From Rhodobacter sp. (GTDB taxonomy: Bacteria > Pseudomonadota > Alphaproteobacteria > Rhodobacterales > Rhodobacteraceae): DNA of 64,000 nucleotides. The notes beneath the pieces were generated by a model, which searched no databases, was not told the DNA's origin, and saw only the letters and a program-made list of their open reading frames with translations. The position numbers and the translations under genes are program-made. This document shows, in pieces, positions 18,520-27,078 of this stretch (positions within the stretch are counted from its first letter, which is position 1; every line of letters starts with the position of its first letter). Location: the NCBI GenBank assembly GCA_020250125.1, contig JADCEL010000017.1:1-64000 (forward strand), in the 5' to 3' direction.

Positions 18520-19212
18520 TCAGCGCGACTGTTCGAAGACGAACACGCGCGGGGCCAGACCTGCCGGGGGCAGCATGTCGGCGGTCAGTTCCAGTTCGGG
18601 CCCGCCCACATGCGTGACGCGATCTGCGGGCATCCGGGCAAGGAAGCTTTCCACCGGCTCGATCTTCAGAACGCCCCTGGGGCTGTAGTAGTGCATCGGG
18701 ATCACCGCGCGCGGCCCTATCACCCCGATTGCAGCATCAAGGTCAGGCAGCGCAATTGTTGCATGATCGCCGGTCAGCGCCAGCAGCACATCGACCTTGC
18801 CCCTGAGCGCCTGAAGGTGGCCATCCGGCACCGCCGTGCCGATGTCGCCCATGTGCAGGAACCTCAGGCCCCCGAGCGTGAAATGGTACAGGGCGTTGGC
18901 ATCCGGGTCGCGGCCGTATTCGGTCTGATAGTCGAAGGTCAGACTTTCCGTCGCCGGATAGGACGTCACGGCAATGCCCTTGACCACCCTTCCGCCCGGC
19001 GGCAGCGCCAGCGTGTTCACCACCTCGGGGTTGCCAAGGACGTGGGATGGATCGGAATGGAAATCATCGGTGTCCGACGACATCAGCACAATGTCGGCGG
19101 GTTCGTTGATCGGGTCGAAATGCGATCTTTCGCAGTTGTACGGATCGGTCACGATGGCCAGACCGTCGCCTTCCAGACGGAAGCTTGCATGGGCATAGAA
19201 CTTGATCTTCAT
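18520..19212 (-). CDS. Metallo-beta-lactamase-fold protein with altered metal motif
   Basis: A 230-residue member of the UlaG-like MBL-fold group, starting KIKFYAHASFRLEGDGLAIV. The usual HxHxDH motif is replaced by SSDTDDFHSD around residues 43-52, so two of the metal histidines are aspartates. Later parts of the fold are present (LHMGDIGTAVP, VIPMHYYSPRG). UlaG itself is an ascorbate-6-phosphate lactonase, so a role on a phosphosugar lactone would fit the module, but the altered motif makes activity uncertain. It is 4 bases after the ABM-fold gene. The start at 19212 is set by homology. Confidence 0.8.
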   Translation of the reverse strand: MKIKFYAHASFRLEGDGLAIVTDPYNCERSHFDPINEPADIVLMSSDTDDFHSDPSHVLGNPEVVNTLALPPGGRVVKGIAVTSYPATESLTFDYQTEYGRDPDANALYHFTLGGLRFLHMGDIGTAVPDGHLQALRGKVDVLLALTGDHATIALPDLDAAIGVIGPRAVIPMHYYSPRGVLKIEPVESFLARMPADRVTHVGGPELELTADMLPPAGLAPRVFVFEQSR

Positions 19213-19216
19213 CGGC

Positions 19217-19501
19217 TCAGACCTTTTCGCCGGTAAACAGCGTCCAGCTTTCGCACAGATCATCCTGCCGGGCTGCGAATGCTTTCAGGTGCGGGGCATT
19301 CATGTGGTCGTCCCAAAGCGGCCGGGTTTCCCATTCCTCGGTGAACATGAAAAGGCCAGGCTCATCAGCCGACTTGTGCATGTCGTAAATGATGCAGCCC
19401 TGTTCAGCGCGGGTCGGGGCGAGAAGGCCCTTCAGCGTGGTGTACAGCACGTCTTCCTTGCCCTTCTTCGCCTTCAGGGTGGCAATCACGGTCAACGGCA
19501 T
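19217..19501 (-). CDS. Antibiotic-biosynthesis-monooxygenase (ABM) fold protein
   Basis: A 94-residue ABM-domain protein (PLTVIATLKAKKGKEDVL at the start, then GCIIYDMHKSADEPGLFMF and EEWETRPLWDDHM). The fold includes quinol monooxygenases, but also LsrG, which isomerises phosphorylated autoinducer-2 next to an FGGY kinase. The neighbouring FGGY kinase and aldolase make an isomerase role on a phosphosugar a possibility. It is tightly packed: 1 base from the HAD gene and 4 from the MBL gene. Confidence 0.85.
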   Translation of the reverse strand: MPLTVIATLKAKKGKEDVLYTTLKGLLAPTRAEQGCIIYDMHKSADEPGLFMFTEEWETRPLWDDHMNAPHLKAFAARQDDLCESWTLFTGEKV

Positions 19502-19502
19502 G

Positions 19503-20219
19503 TCAGTCCTCCTGTCTGGTCAGGGCCCGGCAAAGGTCCAGGTCGATACCCTGGTCAAGATCGTCCACGATCCGGTCGGCCCCGGTGAAATCCTCGTCGT
19601 GGGTGTAGGTGGACCGGGTCACGATGCAGCGCATCCCCGCAGCCCTGGCGGCGCTGAGCCCGATGTTGCTGTCTTCGATCACCACGCAGGCGGCGGGCGT
19701 CAGGCCAAGCGTCGTGGCGGCAAGCGTATAGATCGCCGGGTCGGGCTTTTTCCTGGCAACGGCGTCGCCTGCGAAGATGGTGATCCGCGCCGCCCGGTCT
19801 TTCCCCAGCATCACGCGGACCACCGTGGCCACCGCACGCTCGTTCGAGGTCGAGCAGACAGCAACCTTCAGCCCGGCGGCCAACGCCGCATCGACCATGC
19901 GCGCCACGCCGGGGCGAAGGGGCAGCGCACCCTGTTCGATCAGCTGCATGAAGAGGTCGGTCTTGGCCAGATGCAGGCGCAGGATCAGGGCATCGCGATC
20001 CGGTTCGGCAACCGGCCAGCCGGTTTCGTCATAGTGCCGCCGCATCCGTTCCTTGCCGCCGCCGGTGGTCAGCAGGTCGCCATAGCGGTCTTCCGGCCAG
20101 TCGGTCGCCAGTCCTTCGGCCCGAAAGGCCGCATTGAAGGCGGCGCGGTGGCCGTCGCGTTCGGTATCCACCAGCACGCCGTCGCAATCGAAGATCAGCG
20201 CCTGCATCTCATGCGGCAT
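19503..20219 (-). CDS. HAD-family sugar phosphatase/phosphomutase-like protein
   Basis: HAD hydrolase of 238 residues in the CbbY/beta-phosphoglucomutase-like group. Motif I is LIFDCDGVLVDTERDGH, motif II is AVCSTSNERA, the motif III lysine is in ARKKPDPAIY, and motif IV is VVIEDSNIGLSAA. It overlaps the aldolase gene by 11 bases with GGAGG before the ATG at 20219. A later ATG at 20207 is possible. It probably acts on a phosphosugar produced in the same pathway. Confidence 0.87.
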   Translation of the reverse strand: MPHEMQALIFDCDGVLVDTERDGHRAAFNAAFRAEGLATDWPEDRYGDLLTTGGGKERMRRHYDETGWPVAEPDRDALILRLHLAKTDLFMQLIEQGALPLRPGVARMVDAALAAGLKVAVCSTSNERAVATVVRVMLGKDRAARITIFAGDAVARKKPDPAIYTLAATTLGLTPAACVVIEDSNIGLSAARAAGMRCIVTRSTYTHDEDFTGADRIVDDLDQGIDLDLCRALTRQED

Positions 20220-21087
20220 GGGCGGCCTCCGCCGCGCGCCCGGCCGAACCGAAGGTGCGGATGCAGGTCATCACATCGGCCTTCATCGCCGCATGCTGGG
20301 CAGAGATGAAGGGCAACGGTTCTTCCAGCCTGGGCCGTTCCGCCTTGAGGTTGACGAAGCCGTCGATGAACAGCCGCTTGTGCATGGTCGATATGTTGAC
20401 CTTGCCGCACCCTGCGGCGATGCAGCGGTGGAACTGGTCATCCGTCAGCCCGGTCCCGCCATGCAGGGCGATGGGCGTGGCTATGGCGGCGGTGATCCGG
20501 TCCAGCAGACCATAGGCGATCCTGGCTTCGCCTTTGTAGAAGCCGTGGGCGGTGCCGATGGCCGGCGCAAAGACCGCCAGGTTCGGCATCTCCGCCACGA
20601 ATTTCACGCATTCGTCGAAATCGGCAAGGCGTGAGGCATCGTCGTTCACCACCTTGTCGTCTTCGACCCCGCCAATGGCACCGATCTCGGCCTCAAGCCC
20701 AACTCCGGCCGCCTCGGTCAGGCCATAAACCTCGACCGATTTCGCCAGGTTCTCTTCAAAGGGCAGCGCCGAGCCGTCGAACATCACGCTGGTCCAGCCT
20801 GCGTCGATGCAGCGGCGGATCACGTCAATGTCGGTGCAATGGTCCAGATGCAGGGCAACGGGCGTCGGCGCAGCATTGGCCAGCATCCGCACCCAGGTGG
20901 CGATATGTGCATAACCCCAGTGCTTTACCGTCTTGACGCTGACCTGGACGATCACCGGAGCGTCAAGATCGGCCGCGCCGTCGATGATGGCACGGGCCGA
21001 ATTGAAATCGATCATGTTGTAGGCGGCGATGCCGAAGCGGTTGGCACGGGCCTGGCGCAGCATCGGGGCCATCGAGACAAGTGGCAT
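20209..21087 (-). CDS. Class II fructose-bisphosphate aldolase-family protein
   Basis: A 292-residue zinc-type aldolase. It shows FGIAAYNMIDFNSARAII, the metal-binding ALHLDHCTDIDVIRRCIDAG, GVGLEAEIGAIGG, FAPAIGTAHGFYKG and IALHGGTGLTDDQFHRCI with the phosphate-binding glycine loop. Members cleave ketose 1-phosphates or 1,6-bisphosphates (FbaA, KbaY/GatY). Which one is used here is unknown. A kinase and a phosphatase in the same operon suggest it cleaves a phosphorylated pathway intermediate to dihydroxyacetone phosphate and an aldehyde. The start at 21087 has GAGG upstream. Confidence 0.9.
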   Translation of the reverse strand: MPLVSMAPMLRQARANRFGIAAYNMIDFNSARAIIDGAADLDAPVIVQVSVKTVKHWGYAHIATWVRMLANAAPTPVALHLDHCTDIDVIRRCIDAGWTSVMFDGSALPFEENLAKSVEVYGLTEAAGVGLEAEIGAIGGVEDDKVVNDDASRLADFDECVKFVAEMPNLAVFAPAIGTAHGFYKGEARIAYGLLDRITAAIATPIALHGGTGLTDDQFHRCIAAGCGKVNISTMHKRLFIDGFVNLKAERPRLEEPLPFISAQHAAMKADVMTCIRTFGSAGRAAEAAHAA

Positions 21088-21143
21088 GGCAGCCTCATTC
21101 GGTGGGGCACCCGCCTGACCGGCCGGCGGGTGCGACGTTTGGG

Positions 21144-21698
21144 TCAGATCAGCGTTTCGGCGGGGCGCGAGGGGTCGAACAGGCGGCGGCGGCCGGCTGC
21201 CTTGGCCTCGTTGTCGAAAGTGGTGCCCTTGGGGGCAGACACGACCTCGAGCTGCAAGCCCCAGGGCGCAAGGAAATAGCACCAGGTCAGGCCCAGGTTC
21301 GGCCCGTCGGTGTAGCTTGTGGGTTCACCCAGCACACGCACGCCATTGTCTTTCAGGAACCGGATCGCCGCCGCCATGTCATCGACATAAAAGGCCATGT
21401 GGTGCCCGCCGATGTCGCTGTTCTTCAGCGGTCCTTCGGTTTTCTGGTCGGGCGCGGAATACTGGAAGACCTCAAGGTTCGTGCCGTTGCCGAGGCGGAC
21501 ATAGCGGAACTCCTTGATTTCGGACCGGGGATGCACGTTCAGATGCTCGTGCATCCAGTCGCCCTCGCCGCGAAAGCCGGTCGCTGCGGTGAACAGCACC
21601 TCGGCCCCAAGGATGCGGGTGAAGAAATCACAGGCCTCGTTGATGTCGGGCACGGTGATGCCCACGTGTTCCATTCCGCGGATACCAGGTATCGGCAT
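21144..21698 (-). CDS. VOC-family (glyoxalase/dioxygenase fold) protein
   Basis: A 184-residue protein with two VOC modules: GMEHVGITVPDINEACDFFT at the N terminus and GGHHMAFYVDDMAAAIRFLK at about residue 97. Likely metal ligands are His 11, the Glu of NLEVFQY and His 99, then the Glu of LQLEVVSAPKG. VOC enzymes include glyoxalase I, epimerases and ring-cleaving dioxygenases, and no specific reaction can be read here. AAGGGAGAAA precedes the start, and it is 18 bases after the kinase gene's upstream neighbour in the same operon. Confidence 0.85.
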   Translation of the reverse strand: MPIPGIRGMEHVGITVPDINEACDFFTRILGAEVLFTAATGFRGEGDWMHEHLNVHPRSEIKEFRYVRLGNGTNLEVFQYSAPDQKTEGPLKNSDIGGHHMAFYVDDMAAAIRFLKDNGVRVLGEPTSYTDGPNLGLTWCYFLAPWGLQLEVVSAPKGTTFDNEAKAAGRRRLFDPSRPAETLI

Positions 21699-21716
21699 GA
21701 TGTTTCTCCCTTCGGA

Positions 21717-23279
21717 TCATTGGTACTTTTGCGAAAAATCGGACAGCGCGGCATACTGGCCCGATTTCGCGATGGCCTCGTAGATGCCACGGTAAATGCT
21801 GTGCTGTTCGGCGTAGAGGCCGCCAAGGTTGCCGTTCGGCTCGAAGGTGCCCTCCACCTGGACCATCGCGCCAACTGCCTCGTCAATGCTGGCGAAGGCG
21901 CCTGCACCATAGGCCCCAAGGATTGCCGCCCCAAGTGCCGTGCATTCCCGTTCCCTGGTGACAGTCGAAGGCAGGCCGATGATGTCGGTCATGATCTGCA
22001 CGAAACCGTCCGATTTCGTGCCGCCCCCGGTCAGGCGGAAATCGGTGATGCCGCCTTCGATGTCGGACTGGAAGCTGTCCACGACCATTTTCATCTCATG
22101 CGCGCAGCCTTCCAGCAGCGCGCGGATCAGGTCGTGGCGTTCGTGGTAAAGGCCCAGCCCCAGGAAGCCGCCGCGCGCCACGGCATCGTAATAGGGCGTG
22201 ACCTGGCTGGCCATGAAGCTGTGGAAAAGCGCGCCGTTGGCCCCGGGCTTCGACCGTTCGGCCTGATCGACCATCACGGTATAGACGCTGCACCGGCGTT
22301 GGCGGCTTTCGTCCAGTTCGTCCCGGCCCAGCTTGTCGCGCCACCACCGCAACGACGCACCGAGCGAGAAGGCACCACCCTCGATGTCCCAGGCGCCGGG
22401 CACGCCATGACCGCCCCACCACAGCCTGTTGCCCTTGATGCGCGCAACACTGTCCAGATGCGCCACCATCACGCCTGATGTGCCAACGGTGAATTCGGCC
22501 ATGCCCTGCCGGATCACCCCCGCCCCGATGGCCGCACATTGCTGGTCGCCCGCACCCCGGCACAGGACCACGCCTTCGGGCAGACCGGTTTCATGCGCGG
22601 CGGCCCTGGACAGGCGGCCCGCCATGGTGGCAGGCGTGCCCACCGGCGGCAACCGGTCGCGCCCGACACCGCAGATCCCGAGAATGCGGTCCGACCAGTC
22701 GAGCCTGGCAATGTCCATCATCCCGTTCAGCGTCAGCGACGCAGGATCGGTGGCCCAGTCATCGGCCCCCATGCGCCACAGGAAGTACTCCTGCCCGTTC
22801 ACGAACCAGCGGGTGGCATCGAACAGGTCTGGCCTGTTCTCGCGGAGCCAGATGATCTTTGCCGCCGACCACAGCGGGCTGATCTGCATGCCCGTATGGG
22901 TCTGATGCTCCTCAGGGCTGAATTCGGCGGCAATCGCCGCGACGCTTTTCAGCGCGCGCCCGCAGTTCCAGACCAGCGAATTCTCAAGCGGCCGGCGGTT
23001 CTGGTCCAGCAGGCCGAAGGTGCCCCGCTGGCTGGACAGCCCGACAGACTGATAGGCGTCCGGCGGCAGGTCTGCTTTTGCCACGGCCTGTTTGGTCGCG
23101 GAACAGATTCCGCGCCAGACATCATCAAGGCTTTGCTCGATCCACCCCGGCTGGGGCGAGGTGCAGTCGTATTCCTGGTAGCCGTGGCCGACCGGATTGC
23201 CGGCCCCGTCAAAGATGATGACCGTGCATCCCGTGGTGCCCGCGTCGATCCCGACAAATACCCGTTTCGCCCTGGACAA
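21717..23279 (-). CDS. FGGY-family carbohydrate kinase
   Basis: A 520-residue sugar kinase. The N-terminal domain has VFVGIDAGTTGCTVIIFDG (phosphate 1) and the C-terminal domain has GAGDQQCAAIGAG, then FRLTGGGTKSDGFVQIMTDI and ECTALGAAILGAYGAG (adenosine-binding). Overall it resembles xylulokinase and LsrK-type kinases, and the substrate cannot be fixed from sequence. The start is a TTG at 23279 with a GGGGGGA ribosome site. It probably makes the phosphosugar that is sensed by RpiR and cleaved by the aldolase. Confidence 0.9.
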   Translation of the reverse strand: MSRAKRVFVGIDAGTTGCTVIIFDGAGNPVGHGYQEYDCTSPQPGWIEQSLDDVWRGICSATKQAVAKADLPPDAYQSVGLSSQRGTFGLLDQNRRPLENSLVWNCGRALKSVAAIAAEFSPEEHQTHTGMQISPLWSAAKIIWLRENRPDLFDATRWFVNGQEYFLWRMGADDWATDPASLTLNGMMDIARLDWSDRILGICGVGRDRLPPVGTPATMAGRLSRAAAHETGLPEGVVLCRGAGDQQCAAIGAGVIRQGMAEFTVGTSGVMVAHLDSVARIKGNRLWWGGHGVPGAWDIEGGAFSLGASLRWWRDKLGRDELDESRQRRCSVYTVMVDQAERSKPGANGALFHSFMASQVTPYYDAVARGGFLGLGLYHERHDLIRALLEGCAHEMKMVVDSFQSDIEGGITDFRLTGGGTKSDGFVQIMTDIIGLPSTVTRERECTALGAAILGAYGAGAFASIDEAVGAMVQVEGTFEPNGNLGGLYAEQHSIYRGIYEAIAKSGQYAALSDFSQKYQ

Positions 23280-23296
23280 GATATTCCCCCCCGCCG

Positions 23297-23953
23297 TCAG
23301 AGTCCCGCATTGTCAGGCAGGGCAAGGCCTGCCATCCAGCCTGACAGAAGCGCCAGGAATTCCTTGCGGCGGAGTGTCACCTTCTCTGACAGACCGCCCA
23401 GAAGCCTTGCCTTGGTGCCAAGCACATCGTCATCGCGCGACCGCACGGTGACCCGCGCGATGGCCTGTTGCGTGTCGCCTTGCCCCGCCCAGTCAAGGTC
23501 TGCCGCGAACCCCCAGATGGCCAGCCCGCGGGGCCATGTCGCGTCAAGCCGCTGGCCGTCATCGCCCTGCGGCAGCCAGACCCGGCAATGAAAATCGGTC
23601 ACGCCGCCTTCGCGGATCATGTCACCAAGCGCCGGGGGCATCGAGGGGTGCAGCGGCACGGCGGTTGAGAAATCGCCTTCGATGATCTCGACCTCGGCCC
23701 GCAGCCCCATCCGGCGCAGCAGGTCGCGAAGGACAAGGTGCTTGGCCGTGCAGGCTCCGCGCCCGTCGCGCAGCGCGGCGACGGGCGTCCGGTCCGGCCC
23801 CGAGAAATAGGGCATCGCCTGCACGGCGCGATAGGCCTGGACGATGCCAGATGTCCCGTCCTGCGGAACATGTGCCGCCCGGAAGGCGTCCAGCGCGGCG
23901 TCATAGGCCGCGTTTCCGCGCGTCGTCCCGGCCCCGGCGTCAGAAATATGCAT
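23297..23953 (-). CDS. Transglutaminase-like protein of unknown role
   Basis: Product of about 218 residues. The central part, DGRGACTAKHLVLRDLLRRM, then LRAEVEIIEGDF, resembles the catalytic-cysteine helix of transglutaminase-like folds. Matching His/Asp candidates are in GGVTDFHCRVWL and RLDATWPRG. No signal peptide. It overlaps the ATPase gene by 14 bases (start at 23953). A start at 23977 is equally possible. A proteolytic or transferase role linked to the transporter module is not established. Confidence 0.55.
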   Translation of the reverse strand: MHISDAGAGTTRGNAAYDAALDAFRAAHVPQDGTSGIVQAYRAVQAMPYFSGPDRTPVAALRDGRGACTAKHLVLRDLLRRMGLRAEVEIIEGDFSTAVPLHPSMPPALGDMIREGGVTDFHCRVWLPQGDDGQRLDATWPRGLAIWGFAADLDWAGQGDTQQAIARVTVRSRDDDVLGTKARLLGGLSEKVTLRRKEFLALLSGWMAGLALPDNAGL

Positions 23954-25034
23954 GTCCGTCGCCCGCGTCGAAGACATGCCACTTGTCCCTGTTCACCGTC
24001 AGATAGCAGGTTTCGCCGGGCTTGCCTTCAAACTCCGGTGTCGTCTTTACCCGGATGCGGCTGTCGGCAAGCTGCACCTCGACCAGCATGTCGCCGCCCA
24101 GCAGTTCGTTGACGAAGATCTCGCCCTCGATCGCGGCTTCGGAAGGTCTCGTCATCGAGACCGTCATCGCATCGGGCCGCACCCCCATCCGGGCGACTCC
24201 GGCCTGTGCCGCGCCGTTCAGTTGCCGCACCTGGCCCGGCAGCAGCGGAATGTCGAAGTTGCGGTGCGACAGGACAACGTCGTCGCCCCGGCGCTTGAGG
24301 TCGCAGGTCAGGAAGTTCATCGCAGGCTCGCCCACAAAACCTGCGACCCAGGCATTGACCGGCTTGTTGAATATCTCTGACGGCGTGCCCCATTGCTGCA
24401 GCTCGCCATCATGCATGACCGCGATGAAGTCGGCCATCGACAGGGCTTCCAGCTGGTCATGGGTGACGTAGATCATCGTCGTTCCCAGATTGCGCTGCAG
24501 GTGCTTGATCTCGCCCCGCATATGGGCGCGCAGCTTGGCGTCGAGGTGGGCAATGGGTTCGTCGAACAGGAACAGCTTCGGCTCGCGCACAATGGCGCGA
24601 CCGATGGCGACGCGCTGCTTCTGGCCGCCCGAAAGTTCATGGGGACGCCGTTCCAGCAGATGGGCGATCTCCAGCAGCCTGGCGGCCCCCGTCACCCGTT
24701 CCTTGATGGTCGCGTCCGACGTGCCGCGCAGGCGCAGCGGGTTTGCGATGTTCTCGAACACCGTCTTGTGGGGGTAAAGCGCATAGTTCTCGAACACCAT
24801 CGCCACGTCGCGGTCCTTCGGCGCAAGGTCGTTGATGCGCTGGCTGTCGAAAAGGATGTCGCCCGCGCTGATGTGTTCAAGCCCCGCGATCATCCGCATC
24901 GTCGAAGACTTGCCGCACCCCGAAGGACCAAGGATCGACACGAAACTGCCATCGGGGCAGGTGACATTCAGGTCCTTCACGGCCGGGGTTTGGCCATAGT
25001 ACTTCCAGACATTCCTGATCGTGACGGTTGCCAT
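23940..25034 (-). CDS. Sugar ABC transporter ATP-binding protein (MalK/UgpC type)
   Basis: Energises the importer at the inner face of the membrane (364 residues). Walker A is GPSGCGKSSTMRM, the signature is ELSGGQKQRVAIGRAI, Walker B is LFLFDEPIAHLDAKLRAHMR (Asp-Glu-Pro), and the switch His is in YVTHDQLEAL. The Q-loop position reads MVFENYALYPHKT, with Glu in place of the usual Gln. A C-terminal OB/TOBE domain starts near residue 235. AAGGGAGAAG precedes the start. Confidence 0.92.
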   Translation of the reverse strand: MATVTIRNVWKYYGQTPAVKDLNVTCPDGSFVSILGPSGCGKSSTMRMIAGLEHISAGDILFDSQRINDLAPKDRDVAMVFENYALYPHKTVFENIANPLRLRGTSDATIKERVTGAARLLEIAHLLERRPHELSGGQKQRVAIGRAIVREPKLFLFDEPIAHLDAKLRAHMRGEIKHLQRNLGTTMIYVTHDQLEALSMADFIAVMHDGELQQWGTPSEIFNKPVNAWVAGFVGEPAMNFLTCDLKRRGDDVVLSHRNFDIPLLPGQVRQLNGAAQAGVARMGVRPDAMTVSMTRPSEAAIEGEIFVNELLGGDMLVEVQLADSRIRVKTTPEFEGKPGETCYLTVNRDKWHVFDAGDGHAYF

Positions 25035-25085
25035 GATCTTCTCCCTTATCGCGTGAGGCACGGCCCGCAAGCGGACCGGCGCAGG

Positions 25086-25964
25086 TCATTCCTTGACGGC
25101 GCCCATCGTCAGGCCCGTCACAAGGTATTTGCGGATCACAAGGCCCAGCAGCATCATCGGGGCCGTCGTCACCACGCCCGCCGCCATGATTGCGCCCCAC
25201 TGGATGTTCTGCGGCTGAACCAGTTCGCGGGTTGCCACCGGCAGGGTCTTGGCCCCGCCCGAGCCGATGATTGCCGCAAACAGGAAGTCGTTCCAGGCAA
25301 ACAGGATGCACAGCACGATGAAGGCCCCGATCCCGGGGGCGACCAGCGGCAGGATCGACCGGAACGCCTGGAACCGCGTTGCGCCATCCACCATCTGCGC
25401 CTCTTCTATGCCGTAGGGCACGTTGTCGAAGAACCCCTTCAGAATCCAGATCGCGAAGGGCAGGTTGAATGTCGTATAGGCCAGGATCAGTCCGGGCAGC
25501 GTGCCGACCAGATCGAGCGAGCGGAAGATGGCGAACAGCGGCACCATGACGGCAACGACCGGGGCCATCCGGGTCGAGATGATCCAGAAGAAAAGGTCAG
25601 ACTTGCCGCGGAAATCAACCCGGCTCAGCGAATAGGCCGCCAGCGATCCGAAGATCACCGATATCACGGCCGACCCGCCCGCCGCGATCAGGCTGTTAAG
25701 CATGTAGCGGCTGAAGTTGTTCTCCGAGAACAGTGTCTGATAGTGCTTCAGGGTGGGAGTGAACTCGAAGAAAACGCCAACCCCGGCCCAGTCGCCGACA
25801 GCAGGCAGCTTGAACGCCTCGAGCAGGTCCTTGAACGAGGACACGAACATGATCACGAACGGCAGCAGCGTCCAGATCAGGTAGAAGATCACGAACACAA
25901 CCGACAGGACACTCAGGACGCGCTGAAGCGGTGTGTTGTAGTGGACGACATCACGCGAAGCCAT
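25086..25964 (-). CDS. Sugar ABC transporter permease (MalG type)
   Basis: A 292-residue inner-membrane permease with about six transmembrane segments (first at about residues 18-42). The EAA loop that contacts the ATPase reads EEAQMVDGATRFQAFRSILL-like around residue 190. The protein ends TMGAVKE, as MalG-type proteins do. It starts 3 bases after the stop of the other permease gene. Confidence 0.92.
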   Translation of the reverse strand: MASRDVVHYNTPLQRVLSVLSVVFVIFYLIWTLLPFVIMFVSSFKDLLEAFKLPAVGDWAGVGVFFEFTPTLKHYQTLFSENNFSRYMLNSLIAAGGSAVISVIFGSLAAYSLSRVDFRGKSDLFFWIISTRMAPVVAVMVPLFAIFRSLDLVGTLPGLILAYTTFNLPFAIWILKGFFDNVPYGIEEAQMVDGATRFQAFRSILPLVAPGIGAFIVLCILFAWNDFLFAAIIGSGGAKTLPVATRELVQPQNIQWGAIMAAGVVTTAPMMLLGLVIRKYLVTGLTMGAVKE

Positions 25965-25967
25965 GGT

Positions 25968-26966
25968 TCAGCGCCCTCCCGCAGTGGGCCGGTCGAAGAC
26001 GCCGACCAAAATCTTGCCCAGGATGATGGTGACGACAAGCAGCACCAGCGCGATCGCGGCGCCCCGGCCAAGGTCGAAGAACTTGAACGCCACTTCGAAC
26101 AGATAGACCGGAAGGATCTTGGTCGCATTGGCCGGCCCGCCGCCTGTCAGGACAAGGATGTGGTCGATGAAACGGAAGTTGTCCATGAAACGCAGCAGGA
26201 CAGCGATCAGCAGGACAGGGTACAGGTTCGGCAACACGATCGCGAAAAAGTTGCGGAACGGCGATGCGCCGTCCACCATGTTCGCCTCTATCTGGTCGCG
26301 CGGGACCCGCTTCAACCCTGCAAGCGCGATCAGGGTGATCAGCGGCGTCCACTGCCAGACGTCGACCAGCACGATCGCATACATCGCCGTCTTCGCGCTG
26401 GACAGGATCGAGCCGGACCCAAGCAGTCCAAGGCTGTGGAAAATCCAGTGATACCAGCCGAATGTTCCGTTGTAGAGGAACAACCACAACAGGCCCGCCA
26501 CGGCAGGCGCCATCATCATCGGCATCAGCAGCGCCGTGACGAGGAACCTCTCGTACCGCGAGCCGTTGACCACCACCGCCAGCAGCACCCCGATCGAGAC
26601 CTGCAGGAACAGGCACATCGTACTGTACCTGAACAGCAGCACCCACCCCGACAGAAAGCGGTCATCACTGGCCAGGTCCGTGAAATTCTTGAATCCGACC
26701 CATTCGACCGCCCCCATGTCGCCCTTCTGGAAGGCCATGACGATCAGCCAGAAGAACGGATAGAGCGAGATGAAGGCAAGCAGGGCAATGGCGGGGGCCA
26801 TCAGATAAAAGTAGTAGGCCTTCCTTGCCGCAGGGTTCAACCGGCCGGGCGGTGGCAGCGCGGCGGACAGCGGCCGCGCCTCGACCTCGGTCGAGACCTT
26901 TCTTGCCCGGAACCGGTCTTCCGGGGTGCGCACGGACATGTCGATCCCGGTCAGTGTTTCAGTCAT
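25968..26966 (-). CDS. Sugar ABC transporter permease (MalF type)
   Basis: A 332-residue inner-membrane permease. A polar N-terminal tail of about 50 residues is followed by six hydrophobic segments. The EAA loop is EANMVDGASPFRNFFAIVLP near residue 230. The start at 26966 has GGAGAA upstream. A hairpin separates it from the binding-protein gene. Confidence 0.92.
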   Translation of the reverse strand: MTETLTGIDMSVRTPEDRFRARKVSTEVEARPLSAALPPPGRLNPAARKAYYFYLMAPAIALLAFISLYPFFWLIVMAFQKGDMGAVEWVGFKNFTDLASDDRFLSGWVLLFRYSTMCLFLQVSIGVLLAVVVNGSRYERFLVTALLMPMMMAPAVAGLLWLFLYNGTFGWYHWIFHSLGLLGSGSILSSAKTAMYAIVLVDVWQWTPLITLIALAGLKRVPRDQIEANMVDGASPFRNFFAIVLPNLYPVLLIAVLLRFMDNFRFIDHILVLTGGGPANATKILPVYLFEVAFKFFDLGRGAAIALVLLVVTIILGKILVGVFDRPTAGGR

Positions 26967-27034
26967 CGGATGGTTCTCCGGCTGGTTCTCCGGCTCGGAA
27001 GCGCGAAAGCGCACACCAGGGCAGGGTGACAGGG

Positions 27035-27060
27035 CCGCTACCCCGGTTCCGGGGTAGCGG
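27035..27060. terminator. Strong hairpin between binding-protein and permease genes
   Basis: A perfect 12-base-pair stem (CCGCTACCCCGG and its complement) with a 2-base centre lies in the gap after the binding-protein stop. There is no T-run, so it is more likely an mRNA-stabilising or partial-termination element that raises binding-protein expression over the permeases, as known for other ABC operons. Confidence 0.65.
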
Positions 27061-27078
27061 TATCGGCTTTGCCGGTCC

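Noticed and set aside
24393-27029. A plus-strand open frame of 878 codons across the sugar transporter
   Set aside because: It lies opposite the ATPase and two permease genes, which have all family motifs. The predicted protein is a charged, His/Gln/Arg-rich artefact.
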